5,408 nt of DNA from Pseudomonadota bacterium (GTDB taxonomy: Bacteria; Pseudomonadota; Gammaproteobacteria; UBA5335). Under the pieces are notes generated by a model. That model was not told the origin of the DNA. It made no database searches and worked only from the letters and a program-made list of their open reading frames with translations. Below, piece by piece: positions 1 through 5,408 of this stretch. A program made the position numbers and the translations under genes. The number at the start of each line of letters is the position of its first letter. Position 1 is the stretch's first letter. The stretch is taken from contig PKCW01000083.1 of assembly GCA_002862965.1 (NCBI GenBank), positions 1-5,408 on the forward strand, in the 5' to 3' direction.

Positions 1-70
1 CCAGGATGGCGACCTTGCGGGCCTTGATCAGGGACAGATCGGCGTCTTTGTCGTAGTAAACGTTGATCAT
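1..70 (-). CDS. ilvC: Ketol-acid reductoisomerase, N-terminal fragment
   Basis: The first 23 codons of a gene that continues past the left edge. The product begins MINVYYDKDADLSLIKARKV and runs into VAIL, the first beta strand of the NADPH-binding Rossmann fold; the glycine-rich loop would follow outside the window. This start is characteristic of class I IlvC of beta- and gammaproteobacteria. The enzyme isomerises and reduces acetolactate or acetohydroxybutyrate with NADPH and Mg2+, the step directly after the IlvBN reaction. The ATG at 70-68 is preceded by only a weak AGG seven bases upstream. The gene lies 51 bases after ilvN on the same strand with no terminator between, so it is probably the third gene of an ilvBNC operon. 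Identity rests on 23 residues plus context. Confidence 0.9.
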   Translation of the reverse strand, partial: MINVYYDKDADLSLIKARKVAIL

Positions 71-121
71 GGGTGAACCTGTCTGGAATGGATGAAGTGG
101 AAGTGAAATGGCGCCTGTCGC
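71..121 (-). other. ilvN-ilvC intergenic spacer
   Basis: A 51-base gap between the ilvN stop and the ilvC start. I see no hairpin with a T tract and no convincing promoter. The only translation signal is a short AGG-type Shine-Dalgarno at about 78-80 on the minus strand. The spacer is consistent with readthrough transcription from ilvBN into ilvC. Confidence 0.5.
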
Positions 122-613
122 TCAGGGACGCAGCGCGGTATCGCCGCGCCCCATGCCGGAGACACCGGTGCGCACGACTTCGAGGATGTTGTCCGTGCCC
201 AGCGCGCGCAGAAAGGCATCGAGCTTGGCTCCGCTGCCCGTGACCTCGACCGTATAGGTGTTCTCGGTGACATCGAGGATGTGGCCGCGAAAGATGCCGC
301 ACAGCCGCGTGACTTCCTCGCGCAGGGCGCCGCGGGCCGCCGTCTTGACCAGCATCAGTTCGCGTTCGATGTGGTCGCCGTCGGTGAGCAGCACCACCTT
401 GACCACCTCGATCAGCTTGTTGAGCTGCTTGAGGATCTGCTCGATCACCTCGTCGCTGCCCGAGGTGACGATGGTCATGCGCGAGAGCGAGGGATCCTCG
501 GTCGGCGCCACGGTCAGCGACTGGATGTTGTAGGCGCGGGCGGAGAACAGCCCTGCCACCCGTGACAGCGCGCCGGATTCGTTTTCGAGCAGGAGGGAGA
601 CGATGTGTCGCAT
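122..613 (-). CDS. ilvN: Acetolactate synthase small (regulatory) subunit
   Basis: A 163-residue regulatory subunit of acetohydroxyacid synthase, which activates the catalytic subunit and confers feedback inhibition by valine. It is full length for the family (E. coli IlvH is 163 residues) and is collinear with it. Residues about 3-75 form the ACT domain, containing LLENESGALSRV and YNIQSLTVAPTEDPSLSRMT; residues about 83-157 are the C-terminal domain with ERELMLVK, IFRGHILDVT and KLDAFL. Gly14 and Asn29, positions where changes give valine resistance in E. coli IlvH, are both retained, so valine sensitivity is expected (inference). The ATG lies two bases after the ilvB stop, and the weak GGTG ribosome site sits inside the end of ilvB, suggesting translational coupling and equal subunit supply. 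It could equally be called ilvH; the symbol follows the operon arrangement. Confidence 0.97.
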   Translation of the reverse strand: MRHIVSLLLENESGALSRVAGLFSARAYNIQSLTVAPTEDPSLSRMTIVTSGSDEVIEQILKQLNKLIEVVKVVLLTDGDHIERELMLVKTAARGALREEVTRLCGIFRGHILDVTENTYTVEVTGSGAKLDAFLRALGTDNILEVVRTGVSGMGRGDTALRP

Positions 614-615
614 GC

Positions 616-2319
616 TTACACCAGGATCATTTCATTCTGGCCGGCCCCGGCCGGGATCATGGGATAGACGTTCTCGGTCTGGTCGGTGACGAAGTCGAGC
701 AGCACCAGCCGATCCTTCATCGCCAGCGCCTCGTCCAGCGCCGCGCGCACATCGCCGGGGCGCTCGATGCGCCGGCCGACATGACCGAAGGCTTCGGCCA
801 GACGCACGAAATCGGGCAGCGCCTCCATGTAGGACATGGCATAGCGCTTCTGATAGAAGAACTCCTGCCACTGCCGCACCATGCCCATGTAGCGGTTGTT
901 GAGCAGCACGATCTTGATCGGCAGGCCGTATTGCAGCGCCGTGGACAGCTCCTGGATGCACATGATGAAGCTGGCCTCGCCGGTGACGCAGGCGACGGTT
1001 TCCTTGGGGAAGGCAAGCTGCGTCCCGATGGCGGCCGGCAGACCGAAACCCATGGTGCCGAGACCGCCCGAGTTGATCCAGCGGTTGGGCTGGTCGAATT
1101 TGTAGTACTGCGCCGCCCACATCTGATGCTGGCCCACGTCGGAGGTGACGTAGGCATTGCCCGCCGTCGCCTCGTAGAGCTGCTCGATGACGTATTGCGG
1201 CTTGATCAGCTCCGGATCGCGCTTGTAGACGAGGCACTGGGTGGCGCGCCATTCCTCGATCTGCTGCCACCATTCGCCGAGGGCCTGGGCATCGGGACCG
1301 CGGCCGGCCGTGCGCGCCTCCTCCAGCAAGCCCACCATCTGCCCCATGACGTTGCGCACCGAACCGACGATGGGGATGTCCACGCGCACGGTCTTGGAGA
1401 TGGACGCCGGGTCGATGTCCACGTGGACGATCTTGGCGTAGGGGCAGAACTTTTCGATGTTGCCCGTGACGCGGTCGTCGAAGCGGGCGCCGATGGCGAT
1501 CAGCACGTCGCAATGGTGCATCGCCATGTTGGCTTCATAGGTGCCGTGCATGCCCAGCATGCCCACGAACTGCCGGTCGGTGGCGGGATAGCCGCCCAAT
1601 CCCATCAGCGTGTTGGTCACCGGATACCCCAGCATCCGGCAGACCCGCGTGAACGGCTCGGCTGCGTTGTCGAGCACCACGCCGCCGCCCGAGTAGATCA
1701 TGGGGCGCCGGGCGGACAGGATGAGCTCCACCGCCTTGCGGATCTGTCCCGGATGGCCCTTGTCCACGGGGCGGTAGGACCGCATGTCGACGCGATCGGG
1801 GTAGCGGAACTCGCTGCGCGCGATGAGCACGTCCTTGGGAATGTCCACCACCACCGGCCCCGGCCTGCCGCTGGTCGCGATATAGAACGCCTTCTTGATG
1901 GTCGCGGCCAGATCGCCGACGTCCTTCACCAGAAAGTTGTGCTTCACGCAGGGCCGGGTGATGCCGACCGAGTCGACTTCCTGGAAGGCGTCCGAGCCGA
2001 TGACCGAAGTCGGTACCTGGCCGGTCAGGATGACCATGGGGATGGAATCCATGTAGGCCGTGGCGATGCCGGTCACGGCGTTGGTCACGCCGGGCCCGGA
2101 GGTCACCAGCACCACGCCGGGGCGGCCGGTCGCGCGCGCGTAACCGTCGGCCGCATGGGTGGCGCCCTGCTCGTGGCGCACCAGGATGTGCTTGACCGTA
2201 TCCTGCAGGTTGAACGCGTCGTAGAGGGGGAGAACCGCGCCGCCCGGATAGCCGAACACATAGTCCACCGCCTCGCGCTTGAGGCATTCCACGACGATCT
2301 CCGAACCCGACAATTCCAC
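616..2319 (-). CDS. ilvB: Acetolactate synthase large (catalytic) subunit
   Basis: Catalytic subunit of acetohydroxyacid synthase, condensing pyruvate with pyruvate or 2-oxobutyrate using thiamine diphosphate (ThDP), Mg2+ and FAD. With the GTG start at 2319 it has 567 residues, near E. coli IlvI (574). Domains: N-terminal ThDP pyrimidine-binding domain, about 1-165, with FGYPGGAVLPLYD and catalytic Glu50 in RHEQGATHAADGYARATG; central FAD-associated domain, about 190-325; C-terminal ThDP diphosphate-binding domain, about 375-550, with SGGLGTMGFGLPAAIG and LNNRYMGMVRQWQ. The diphosphate motif normally reading GDGS is GEAS here (residues 447-450). The frame stays open upstream to 2535, but the family begins at MELSG-like sequence, and GGGAG at 2332-2328 lies eight bases before GTG. 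An ATG at 2421 has no such site and would translate the leader hairpins. The stop is two bases before ilvN. Confidence 0.96.
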   Translation of the reverse strand: MELSGSEIVVECLKREAVDYVFGYPGGAVLPLYDAFNLQDTVKHILVRHEQGATHAADGYARATGRPGVVLVTSGPGVTNAVTGIATAYMDSIPMVILTGQVPTSVIGSDAFQEVDSVGITRPCVKHNFLVKDVGDLAATIKKAFYIATSGRPGPVVVDIPKDVLIARSEFRYPDRVDMRSYRPVDKGHPGQIRKAVELILSARRPMIYSGGGVVLDNAAEPFTRVCRMLGYPVTNTLMGLGGYPATDRQFVGMLGMHGTYEANMAMHHCDVLIAIGARFDDRVTGNIEKFCPYAKIVHVDIDPASISKTVRVDIPIVGSVRNVMGQMVGLLEEARTAGRGPDAQALGEWWQQIEEWRATQCLVYKRDPELIKPQYVIEQLYEATAGNAYVTSDVGQHQMWAAQYYKFDQPNRWINSGGLGTMGFGLPAAIGTQLAFPKETVACVTGEASFIMCIQELSTALQYGLPIKIVLLNNRYMGMVRQWQEFFYQKRYAMSYMEALPDFVRLAEAFGHVGRRIERPGDVRAALDEALAMKDRLVLLDFVTDQTENVYPMIPAGAGQNEMILV

Positions 2320-2327
2320 GCTCGCTG

Positions 2328-2332
2328 CTCCC
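2328..2332 (-). promoter_or_regulatory. ilvB ribosome binding site deciding a GTG start
   Basis: The minus strand reads GGGAG here, eight bases before the GTG at 2319-2317. The protein from this GTG begins VELSGSEIVVECL, which aligns with the usual N-terminus of the family. The in-frame ATG at 2421-2419 and the far upstream codon near 2535 have no comparable site and would add residues without family resemblance. This supports the GTG. Confidence 0.7.
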
Positions 2333-2367
2333 GGTCCCTGCAGACCTTGACCCCAACGGGCAGGACC
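2333..2367 (-). promoter_or_regulatory. Alternative leader hairpin abutting the ilvB ribosome site
   Basis: In the ilvB leader RNA, GGTCCTGC (2367-2360) can pair with GCAGGGACC (2341-2333), giving eight base pairs with one bulged G and an 18-base loop. The 3' arm ends directly at the GGGAG ribosome site. The 5' arm overlaps the 3' arm of the hairpin at 2359-2379, so the two structures cannot form together. The pairing is visible in the sequence; any switching role is inference. Confidence 0.45.
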
Positions 2368-2379
2368 CCAGCGCCTGCC
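2359..2379 (-). promoter_or_regulatory. ilvB leader stem-loop (GGCAGG/CCTGCC)
   Basis: A perfect six-base-pair inverted repeat with a nine-base loop in the ilvB leader, between the terminator-like hairpin and the ribosome binding site. Its 3' arm competes with the downstream hairpin next to the ribosome site. No U tract follows, so it is not itself a terminator. Confidence 0.45.
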
Positions 2380-2386
2380 GCAAATG

Positions 2387-2403
2387 AAAAACGCCCGAGG
2401 GCG
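2387..2403 (-). terminator. Intrinsic terminator or attenuator in the ilvB leader
   Basis: On the minus strand CGCCC-TC-GGGCG is followed at once by five T and then CATTTG, the form of a Rho-independent terminator with a short GC stem and a tight loop; the closing C-G pair may open to leave a CTCG tetraloop. It lies 67 bases upstream of the ilvB start and points towards ilvB, so it would end transcripts before the operon: the arrangement of an attenuator. The T tract is only on the minus strand, so it does not serve proS. No leader peptide rich in branched-chain codons is visible ahead of it. Confidence 0.6.
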
Positions 2404-2424
2404 CCGTTTGGCCAGCCCCATCCA

Positions 2425-2442
2425 GACGGAGGGTGAACCGTC
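2425..2442 (-). promoter_or_regulatory. Leader-proximal inverted repeat (GACGG/CCGTC)
   Basis: A perfect five-base-pair inverted repeat with an eight-base loop just downstream of the candidate ilvB -10 element. It could be a 5' stem-loop of the leader or a DNA operator. If transcription starts near 2437, only part of the 5' arm would be in the RNA, which favours an operator or an earlier start. The short stem could be chance. Confidence 0.3.
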
Positions 2443-2443
2443 A

Positions 2444-2472
2444 AAAATACTTGTCCACCCCCGGGAAATCAA
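2444..2472 (-). promoter_or_regulatory. Candidate sigma-70-type promoter for ilvBNC
   Basis: On the minus strand TTGATT (2472-2467) and TATTTT (2449-2444) are separated by 17 bases, each matching four of six consensus positions. This would start RNA near 2437 and give a leader of roughly 118 bases containing the terminator-like hairpin. TTGACT (2477-2472) is a better -35 match but lacks a -10 at good spacing. Confidence 0.4.
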
Positions 2473-2479
2473 GTCAAAT
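2451..2479 (+). promoter_or_regulatory. Candidate sigma-70-type promoter for proS
   Basis: TTGTCC (2451-2456) and TCAAAT (2474-2479) are separated by 17 bases, each matching four of six consensus positions. It lies in the only AT-richer patch of the divergent region and would start RNA near 2486, about 48 bases before the proS ATG. It physically overlaps the candidate ilvB promoter on the other strand. Confidence 0.35.
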
Positions 2480-2482
2480 TGA
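2474..2482. promoter_or_regulatory. Short palindrome TCAAATTGA, possible operator
   Basis: A nine-base perfect palindrome (TCAA-A-TTGA) that covers the candidate proS -10 and touches the upstream edge of the ilvB promoter. Further TCAA copies occur at 2441-2444 and 2469-2472. It could be a regulator half-site cluster, but such short repeats also arise by chance in AT-rich promoter DNA. Confidence 0.2.
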
Positions 2483-2519
2483 GCGTTTGCCCCATCCCCG
2501 CCTTCGCCACCGCCTCTGC

Positions 2520-2524
2520 AGGAG
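2520..2524 (+). promoter_or_regulatory. proS ribosome binding site
   Basis: AGGAG lies nine bases before the ATG at 2534. It supports that start, which also matches the conserved N-terminus of bacterial ProS (MRxSxxxLxTxxExPxxAE). Confidence 0.75.
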
Positions 2525-2533
2525 ACCCGATTC

Positions 2534-4198
2534 ATGCGCGCGTCAGCATTTCATCTGTCCACCACCCGCGAGATTCCCAGCGGCGCCGAGACCGTCAGCC
2601 ATCAGCTCATGATGCGCGCCGGCATGATCCGCCAGCTGGCCTCGGGCCTCTACACCTGGCTGCCGCTGGGCCTGAAGGTGCTGCGGCGGGTCGAACAGAT
2701 CGTGCGCGAGGAGATGGACCGCAGCGGCGCCCTGGAGCTGTTGATGCCCGTGGTCCAGCCCGCGGAGCTGTGGCAGGAATCGGGCCGCTGGGAACAATAC
2801 GGCCCCGAACTGCTGCGCTTCGCCGACCGCCACCAGCGCGCCTTCTGCCTGGGGCCGACCCATGAGGAAGTCATCACCGACCTGTTTCGGCGCGAGATTC
2901 GCAGCCATCGCCAGTTGCCGGTCAATTTCTACCAGATCCAGACCAAGTTCCGCGATGAGATCCGGCCACGCTTCGGCGTCATGCGCGCGCGCGAATTCCT
3001 GATGAAGGACGCCTATTCCTTCCATCTCGACACGGACTGCCTGGACCGCACCTACCAGGTCATGTACGAGACCTACACCCGCATCTTCACCCGTCTCGGG
3101 CTCAACTTCCGGGCGGTGCGTGCCGATTCAGGGAGCATCGGCGGCAGCTTTTCCCATGAATTCCATGTGCTGGCCGACGCGGGAGAGGACGCCATCGCGT
3201 TCTCGACCGGCAGCGACTACGCGGCAAACGTGGAGATGGCCGCAGCCGTGGCGCCGACCGGCGCCCGTCCGGCGCCCGGCCTGCCGATGGCACCCGTCGC
3301 CGCTCCGGACGGCCGGGCGCCGCAGGTCAAGGTGCACTGGATGCAGGGACTGGGCGGCCAGCCGGTGGGGCTGGTCTTGTGCGAGGAACATGAGTTGAAC
3401 GTGATCAAGGCCGAAAAACTCAGCCAGCTCAGCGCGCCGCTGCGCCCGGTGACGGCCGAGGCGCTGGCCGCGATGCAGGACCGGTCGCCACACACCGGCC
3501 TGACCCTGATCGCGGATCATGCGGCGGCCATTCTCGGCGATTTCACCTGGTTCGACGCGGCCGCCGGCAAGGCCTGGGCCCACGTGAACTGGGGACGCGA
3601 TCTCCCGGAGCCGGCCTGCGCCGATCTGCGCAACGTCGTGCCCGGCGATCCGAGCCCGGAAGACGCCGGCACCCTCGACATCGCGCGGGGCATCGAGGTC
3701 GGCCACATTTTCCAGCTCGGGACCAAGTACAGCGCCGCGCTCGACGCGCAAGTGCTGGACGAGGCCGGCCAGAGCCGCACCGTGACCATGGGCTGCTACG
3801 GCATCGGTGTTTCCCGCGTGGTGGCTGCCGCGATCGAGCAGAACCACGATGAGCGCGGCATCCGCTGGCCGCTCGCCCTGGCGCCGTTCGCGGTCGCTCT
3901 GGCGCCGCTGCACTACGCCAAATCCGCCGCCGTGCGCGAGGCGACCGATGCCCTCTACGCCGAACTGCAGGCAGCCGGCATCAGCGTGTTGCTGGACGAT
4001 CGCAACCTGCGCCCCGGCGTGATGTTCGCCGATCTGGAACTGATCGGCATTCCCCACCGCGTCGTGATCAGCGAACGATCACTCGGCAACCATCAGGTGG
4101 AATACCAGGCCCGCAGCGAGGACACCGCCCGCCTCGTCGGCTGCGGCGACATCGTCGCGCTCCTGCGCACCGAAATCATTCATCAGGATCACCCATGA
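2534..4198 (+). CDS. proS: Prolyl-tRNA synthetase with a reduced editing domain
   Basis: Class II aminoacyl-tRNA synthetase that charges tRNA-Pro in the cytoplasm; 554 residues against 572 in E. coli, with strong collinear similarity outside the insertion. The catalytic core includes [23 protein letters not shown] (about 22-44), motif 1 near 60-80 ending [10 protein letters not shown], the TxE element GPTHEEV (107-113), motif 2 around [18 protein letters not shown] (138-155) and motif 3 [13 protein letters not shown] (420-432). The anticodon-binding domain spans about 447-554. The inserted INS editing domain (about 224-390) keeps [11 protein letters not shown] and VNWGRD, but it is about 22 residues shorter by my alignment, and the editing-pocket histidine (E. 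coli His369) corresponds to Ala347. Aminoacylation should be intact; removal of mischarged Ala-tRNA-Pro in cis may be lost (inference). It diverges from ilvB and its stop overlaps the transglycosylase start by ATGA. Confidence 0.97.
   Translation: MRASAFHLSTTREIPSGAETVSHQLMMRAGMIRQLASGLYTWLPLGLKVLRRVEQIVREEMDRSGALELLMPVVQPAELWQESGRWEQYGPELLRFADRHQRAFCLGPTHEEVITDLFRREIRSHRQLPVNFYQIQTKFRDEIRPRFGVMRAREFLMKDAYSFHLDTDCLDRTYQVMYETYTRIFTRLGLNFRAVRADSGSIGGSFSHEFHVLADAGEDAIAFSTGSDYAANVEMAAAVAPTGARPAPGLPMAPVAAPDGRAPQVKVHWMQGLGGQPVGLVLCEEHELNVIKAEKLSQLSAPLRPVTAEALAAMQDRSPHTGLTLIADHAAAILGDFTWFDAAAGKAWAHVNWGRDLPEPACADLRNVVPGDPSPEDAGTLDIARGIEVGHIFQLGTKYSAALDAQVLDEAGQSRTVTMGCYGIGVSRVVAAAIEQNHDERGIRWPLALAPFAVALAPLHYAKSAAVREATDALYAELQAAGISVLLDDRNLRPGVMFADLELIGIPHRVVISERSLGNHQVEYQARSEDTARLVGCGDIVALLRTEIIHQDHP
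4185..4188 (+). promoter_or_regulatory. Ribosome binding site inside the end of proS
   Basis: AGGA lies six bases before the transglycosylase ATG at 4195, within the last codons of proS. With the ATGA stop/start overlap it indicates translational coupling. Confidence 0.6.
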
Positions 4199-4782
4199 CG
4201 TTACCGCGGCTGCGCATCATCCGGATTCTGGCGGGTTCGGCCTTCCTGCTCATGGGTGCCGCCGCGGCGGCACCCCCGGTCGAGCCCCCGGATCCGGAGT
4301 TGCGCGCCGTGCTCATGACCGCCGTCGACCTCAGCGACAGTTTCGAGGATCGCTACGAGGCGGAGGTGTGGCTGACGGACATGTCGGGGCGGCTGGCCCG
4401 CAAGATCCCCGATCCCGTGCAGCGGGTGGCCCTGTTGCGCTACATCCACCGCGAGGCGACACGCGCGAGGCTCGCACCGGAGCTGGTTCTGGCCGTCATC
4501 GAGGTGGAAAGCAATTTCGATCGCTACGCCATTTCCAGCGCCGGCGCACTGGGGCTGATGCAGGTCATGCCGTTCTGGCTGCATGAAATCGGCCGGCCTG
4601 CGGACAACCTCTTTCACGTGCCGACCAATCTGCGGTTTGGCTGCACCATTCTCAAGTTCTATCTCGACAAGGAACGCGGCAACGTCGGCCGCGCCCTGGC
4701 GCGTTACAACGGCAGCCTGGGCCGCAACACCTATCCCGATCGGGTGTTCAGCGTGCTGGATCGGCGCTGGGGCGTACCCTGA
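4195..4782 (+). CDS. Exported lytic transglycosylase (SLT, GH23-like)
   Basis: A 195-residue protein with a signal peptide: Arg5, Arg7 and Arg10, then the hydrophobic stretch [16 protein letters not shown] and a likely cleavage near residues 24-26. There is no lipobox cysteine, so it should be a soluble periplasmic protein. Residues about 90-187 are an SLT domain: [13 protein letters not shown] supplies the catalytic glutamate (Glu105 in the ES motif), followed by [13 protein letters not shown] (114-126) and [16 protein letters not shown] (169-184). Such enzymes cleave the MurNAc-GlcNAc bond of peptidoglycan, forming 1,6-anhydroMurNAc ends. The segment at about 33-88 is acidic, probably helical and unassigned. 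All three SLT motifs are present, so it should be active. The start overlaps the proS stop (ATGA), so it is probably cotranscribed. The exact subfamily and physiological role cannot be told. Confidence 0.9.
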   Translation: MTLPRLRIIRILAGSAFLLMGAAAAAPPVEPPDPELRAVLMTAVDLSDSFEDRYEAEVWLTDMSGRLARKIPDPVQRVALLRYIHREATRARLAPELVLAVIEVESNFDRYAISSAGALGLMQVMPFWLHEIGRPADNLFHVPTNLRFGCTILKFYLDKERGNVGRALARYNGSLGRNTYPDRVFSVLDRRWGVP

Positions 4783-4802
4783 AAGGGCGCGCAGCGAACA
4801 GC

Positions 4803-4817
4803 CGCCGCCCCGCGGCG
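4803..4817. terminator. Hairpin in the convergent gap, weak terminator candidate
   Basis: CGCCGC-CCC-GCGGCG is a perfect six-base-pair inverted repeat in the 45-base gap between the transglycosylase and the convergent glycosyltransferase. There is no T tract on either strand, so it is not a classical intrinsic terminator. It could help shield both 3' ends, or it may be chance in very GC-rich sequence. Confidence 0.25.
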
Positions 4818-4827
4818 CGATCCGGGC

Positions 4828-5408
4828 TCAGCGGGCCGTGACTTCCCCGTAGATCGCGGCCAGGGCCCGCCCCTGCGAGGCGGCGTCGAAGCCGCGCTCG
4901 AGGTGAGCCCGCCCCGCGGCGAGCCGCTCGGCCCACAGCGGCGCAGGTGCCGCGAGCCAGTCCTCGATCGCCGCGGCCAGGGACGCCGCATCCCGCTCCG
5001 GCGCCAGCCGGGCATGCCAGTCCGCGGGCAAGACATGGGGGATGTCGCAATGGCGCGTGGCGACCGCCGGCATGCCGCTCGCCACCATCTCGATCAGCAC
5101 CACCGGCGCGCCGCCTTCGGTGTCGCCGTCGGCGGCCGTCACACTCGGCGCCAGGAAAAGATGATGGGCATAGGCCTCGCGCCAGAGCACCTCGGGCGGC
5201 TGAAACCCCAGCAGCCGGGTCTGCGTGGCGAGCCCCGTGCGTTCGAGCGTCGCCAGGATGCGCGCCTTTTCCGCGCGGCTCGCCGCATCGGCGCCGGCAT
5301 CACCGACGATGGTCAAGGCGACCGGATGATGGCGCACCACCCGGCCCAATGCCTCCAGCCCATCCGGAAATCCCTTCTTCTCGCGAAACCCGGCGGCCAT
5401 CAGGACAC
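4828..5408 (-). CDS. Group 1 (GT4-like) glycosyltransferase, C-terminal part
   Basis: The C-terminal nucleotide-sugar-binding half of a GT-B fold glycosyltransferase; the gene enters from beyond the right edge. The frame stays open through the last bases (VL before the first in-window Met), and VLMAAGFREKKGF matches the family's strand-and-loop reading GRFvEKKG, so the Met at 5400 is internal. Counting from that Met: LTIVGDAG (29-36) is a typical Rossmann strand, LLGFQPPEVL is at 63-72, LAPSVTAADGDTEGGAPVVLIEMVASGMPAVATRHCDIP (83-121) holds the sugar-nucleotide site, and the tail is helical to the stop at 4828. The usual EX7E pair is spaced one residue wider here (Glu95, Glu104). Members transfer sugars to lipid or glycan acceptors at the cytoplasmic face, often for surface polysaccharide; donor and acceptor cannot be predicted. 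Confidence 0.88.
   Translation of the reverse strand, partial: VLMAAGFREKKGFPDGLEALGRVVRHHPVALTIVGDAGADAASRAEKARILATLERTGLATQTRLLGFQPPEVLWREAYAHHLFLAPSVTAADGDTEGGAPVVLIEMVASGMPAVATRHCDIPHVLPADWHARLAPERDAASLAAAIEDWLAAPAPLWAERLAAGRAHLERGFDAASQGRALAAIYGEVTAR

Noticed and set aside
1535..2383. A 282-codon minus-strand frame overlapping ilvB.
   Set aside because: It is ilvB read one frame off, with Arg/Gly/Pro-rich low-information protein; the real frame matches acetolactate synthase throughout.
2392..2410. The same hairpin as a plus-strand terminator.
   Set aside because: On the plus strand the stem is followed by CCGTTTGG, with no T tract and no plus-strand gene upstream to end.
562..2436. A 624-codon plus-strand open frame covering almost all of ilvB.
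   Set aside because: It is antisense to a clear, family-matching ilvB. Its product is rich in His, Asp, Arg, Gly and Ala without recognisable motifs, as expected from complementary-strand reading of GC-rich codons.
2443..2460. A minus-strand micro-frame GTG-GAC-AAG-TAT-TTT-TGA as an ilv leader peptide.
   Set aside because: It has five codons, none for Ile, Leu or Val beyond the start, and no ribosome site. It overlaps the candidate -10 element, so it is probably not even transcribed.
3128..4057. A 309-codon minus-strand open frame within proS.
   Set aside because: Antisense shadow of proS with the same His/Gly/Ala/Arg-rich composition and no domain resemblance.
4731..5050. Two roughly 100-codon minus-strand frames across the 3' ends of the convergent genes.
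   Set aside because: They are out-of-frame readings of the glycosyltransferase and of the strand opposite the transglycosylase end, very Arg/Pro/Ala-rich and without motifs.

Overview
This window reads as a GC-rich stretch of a gammaproteobacterial chromosome. IlvN, ProS and the start of IlvC all look like E. coli/Pseudomonas-type proteins, while high GC and some IlvB/IlvN features (for example a GEAS cofactor motif in IlvB) lean towards Chromatiales/Xanthomonadales-like or beta-like lineages. The genus cannot be named from the sequence. I see no mobile element, CRISPR array, RNA gene or phage gene.

Layout: a leftward operon (minus strand) runs ilvB (616-2319), ilvN (122-613), ilvC (1-70, cut by the window edge). 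It encodes the large and small subunits of acetohydroxyacid synthase and then ketol-acid reductoisomerase, the first two shared steps of valine/isoleucine/leucine synthesis. A 214-base divergent region (2320-2533) separates it from a rightward pair: proS (2534-4198, prolyl-tRNA synthetase) and an exported lytic transglycosylase (4195-4782), which overlap by ATGA. A leftward glycosyltransferase (4828 to beyond 5408) converges on the transglycosylase, with a 45-base gap.

The divergent region is the regulatory centre. It holds overlapping candidate promoters in both directions within one AT-rich patch. The ilvB leader then carries an intrinsic-terminator-like hairpin with a U tract and two mutually exclusive hairpins that end next to the ilvB ribosome binding site. 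This looks like an attenuation or translational-control leader, but I find no leader peptide rich in Ile/Val/Leu codons.

No wholly new system is evident; the genes are housekeeping. The most notable points are a ProS whose inserted editing (INS) domain seems to have lost a helix, a pocket loop and a key histidine, the structured ilvB leader, and a GEAS replacement of the GDGS cofactor motif in IlvB.
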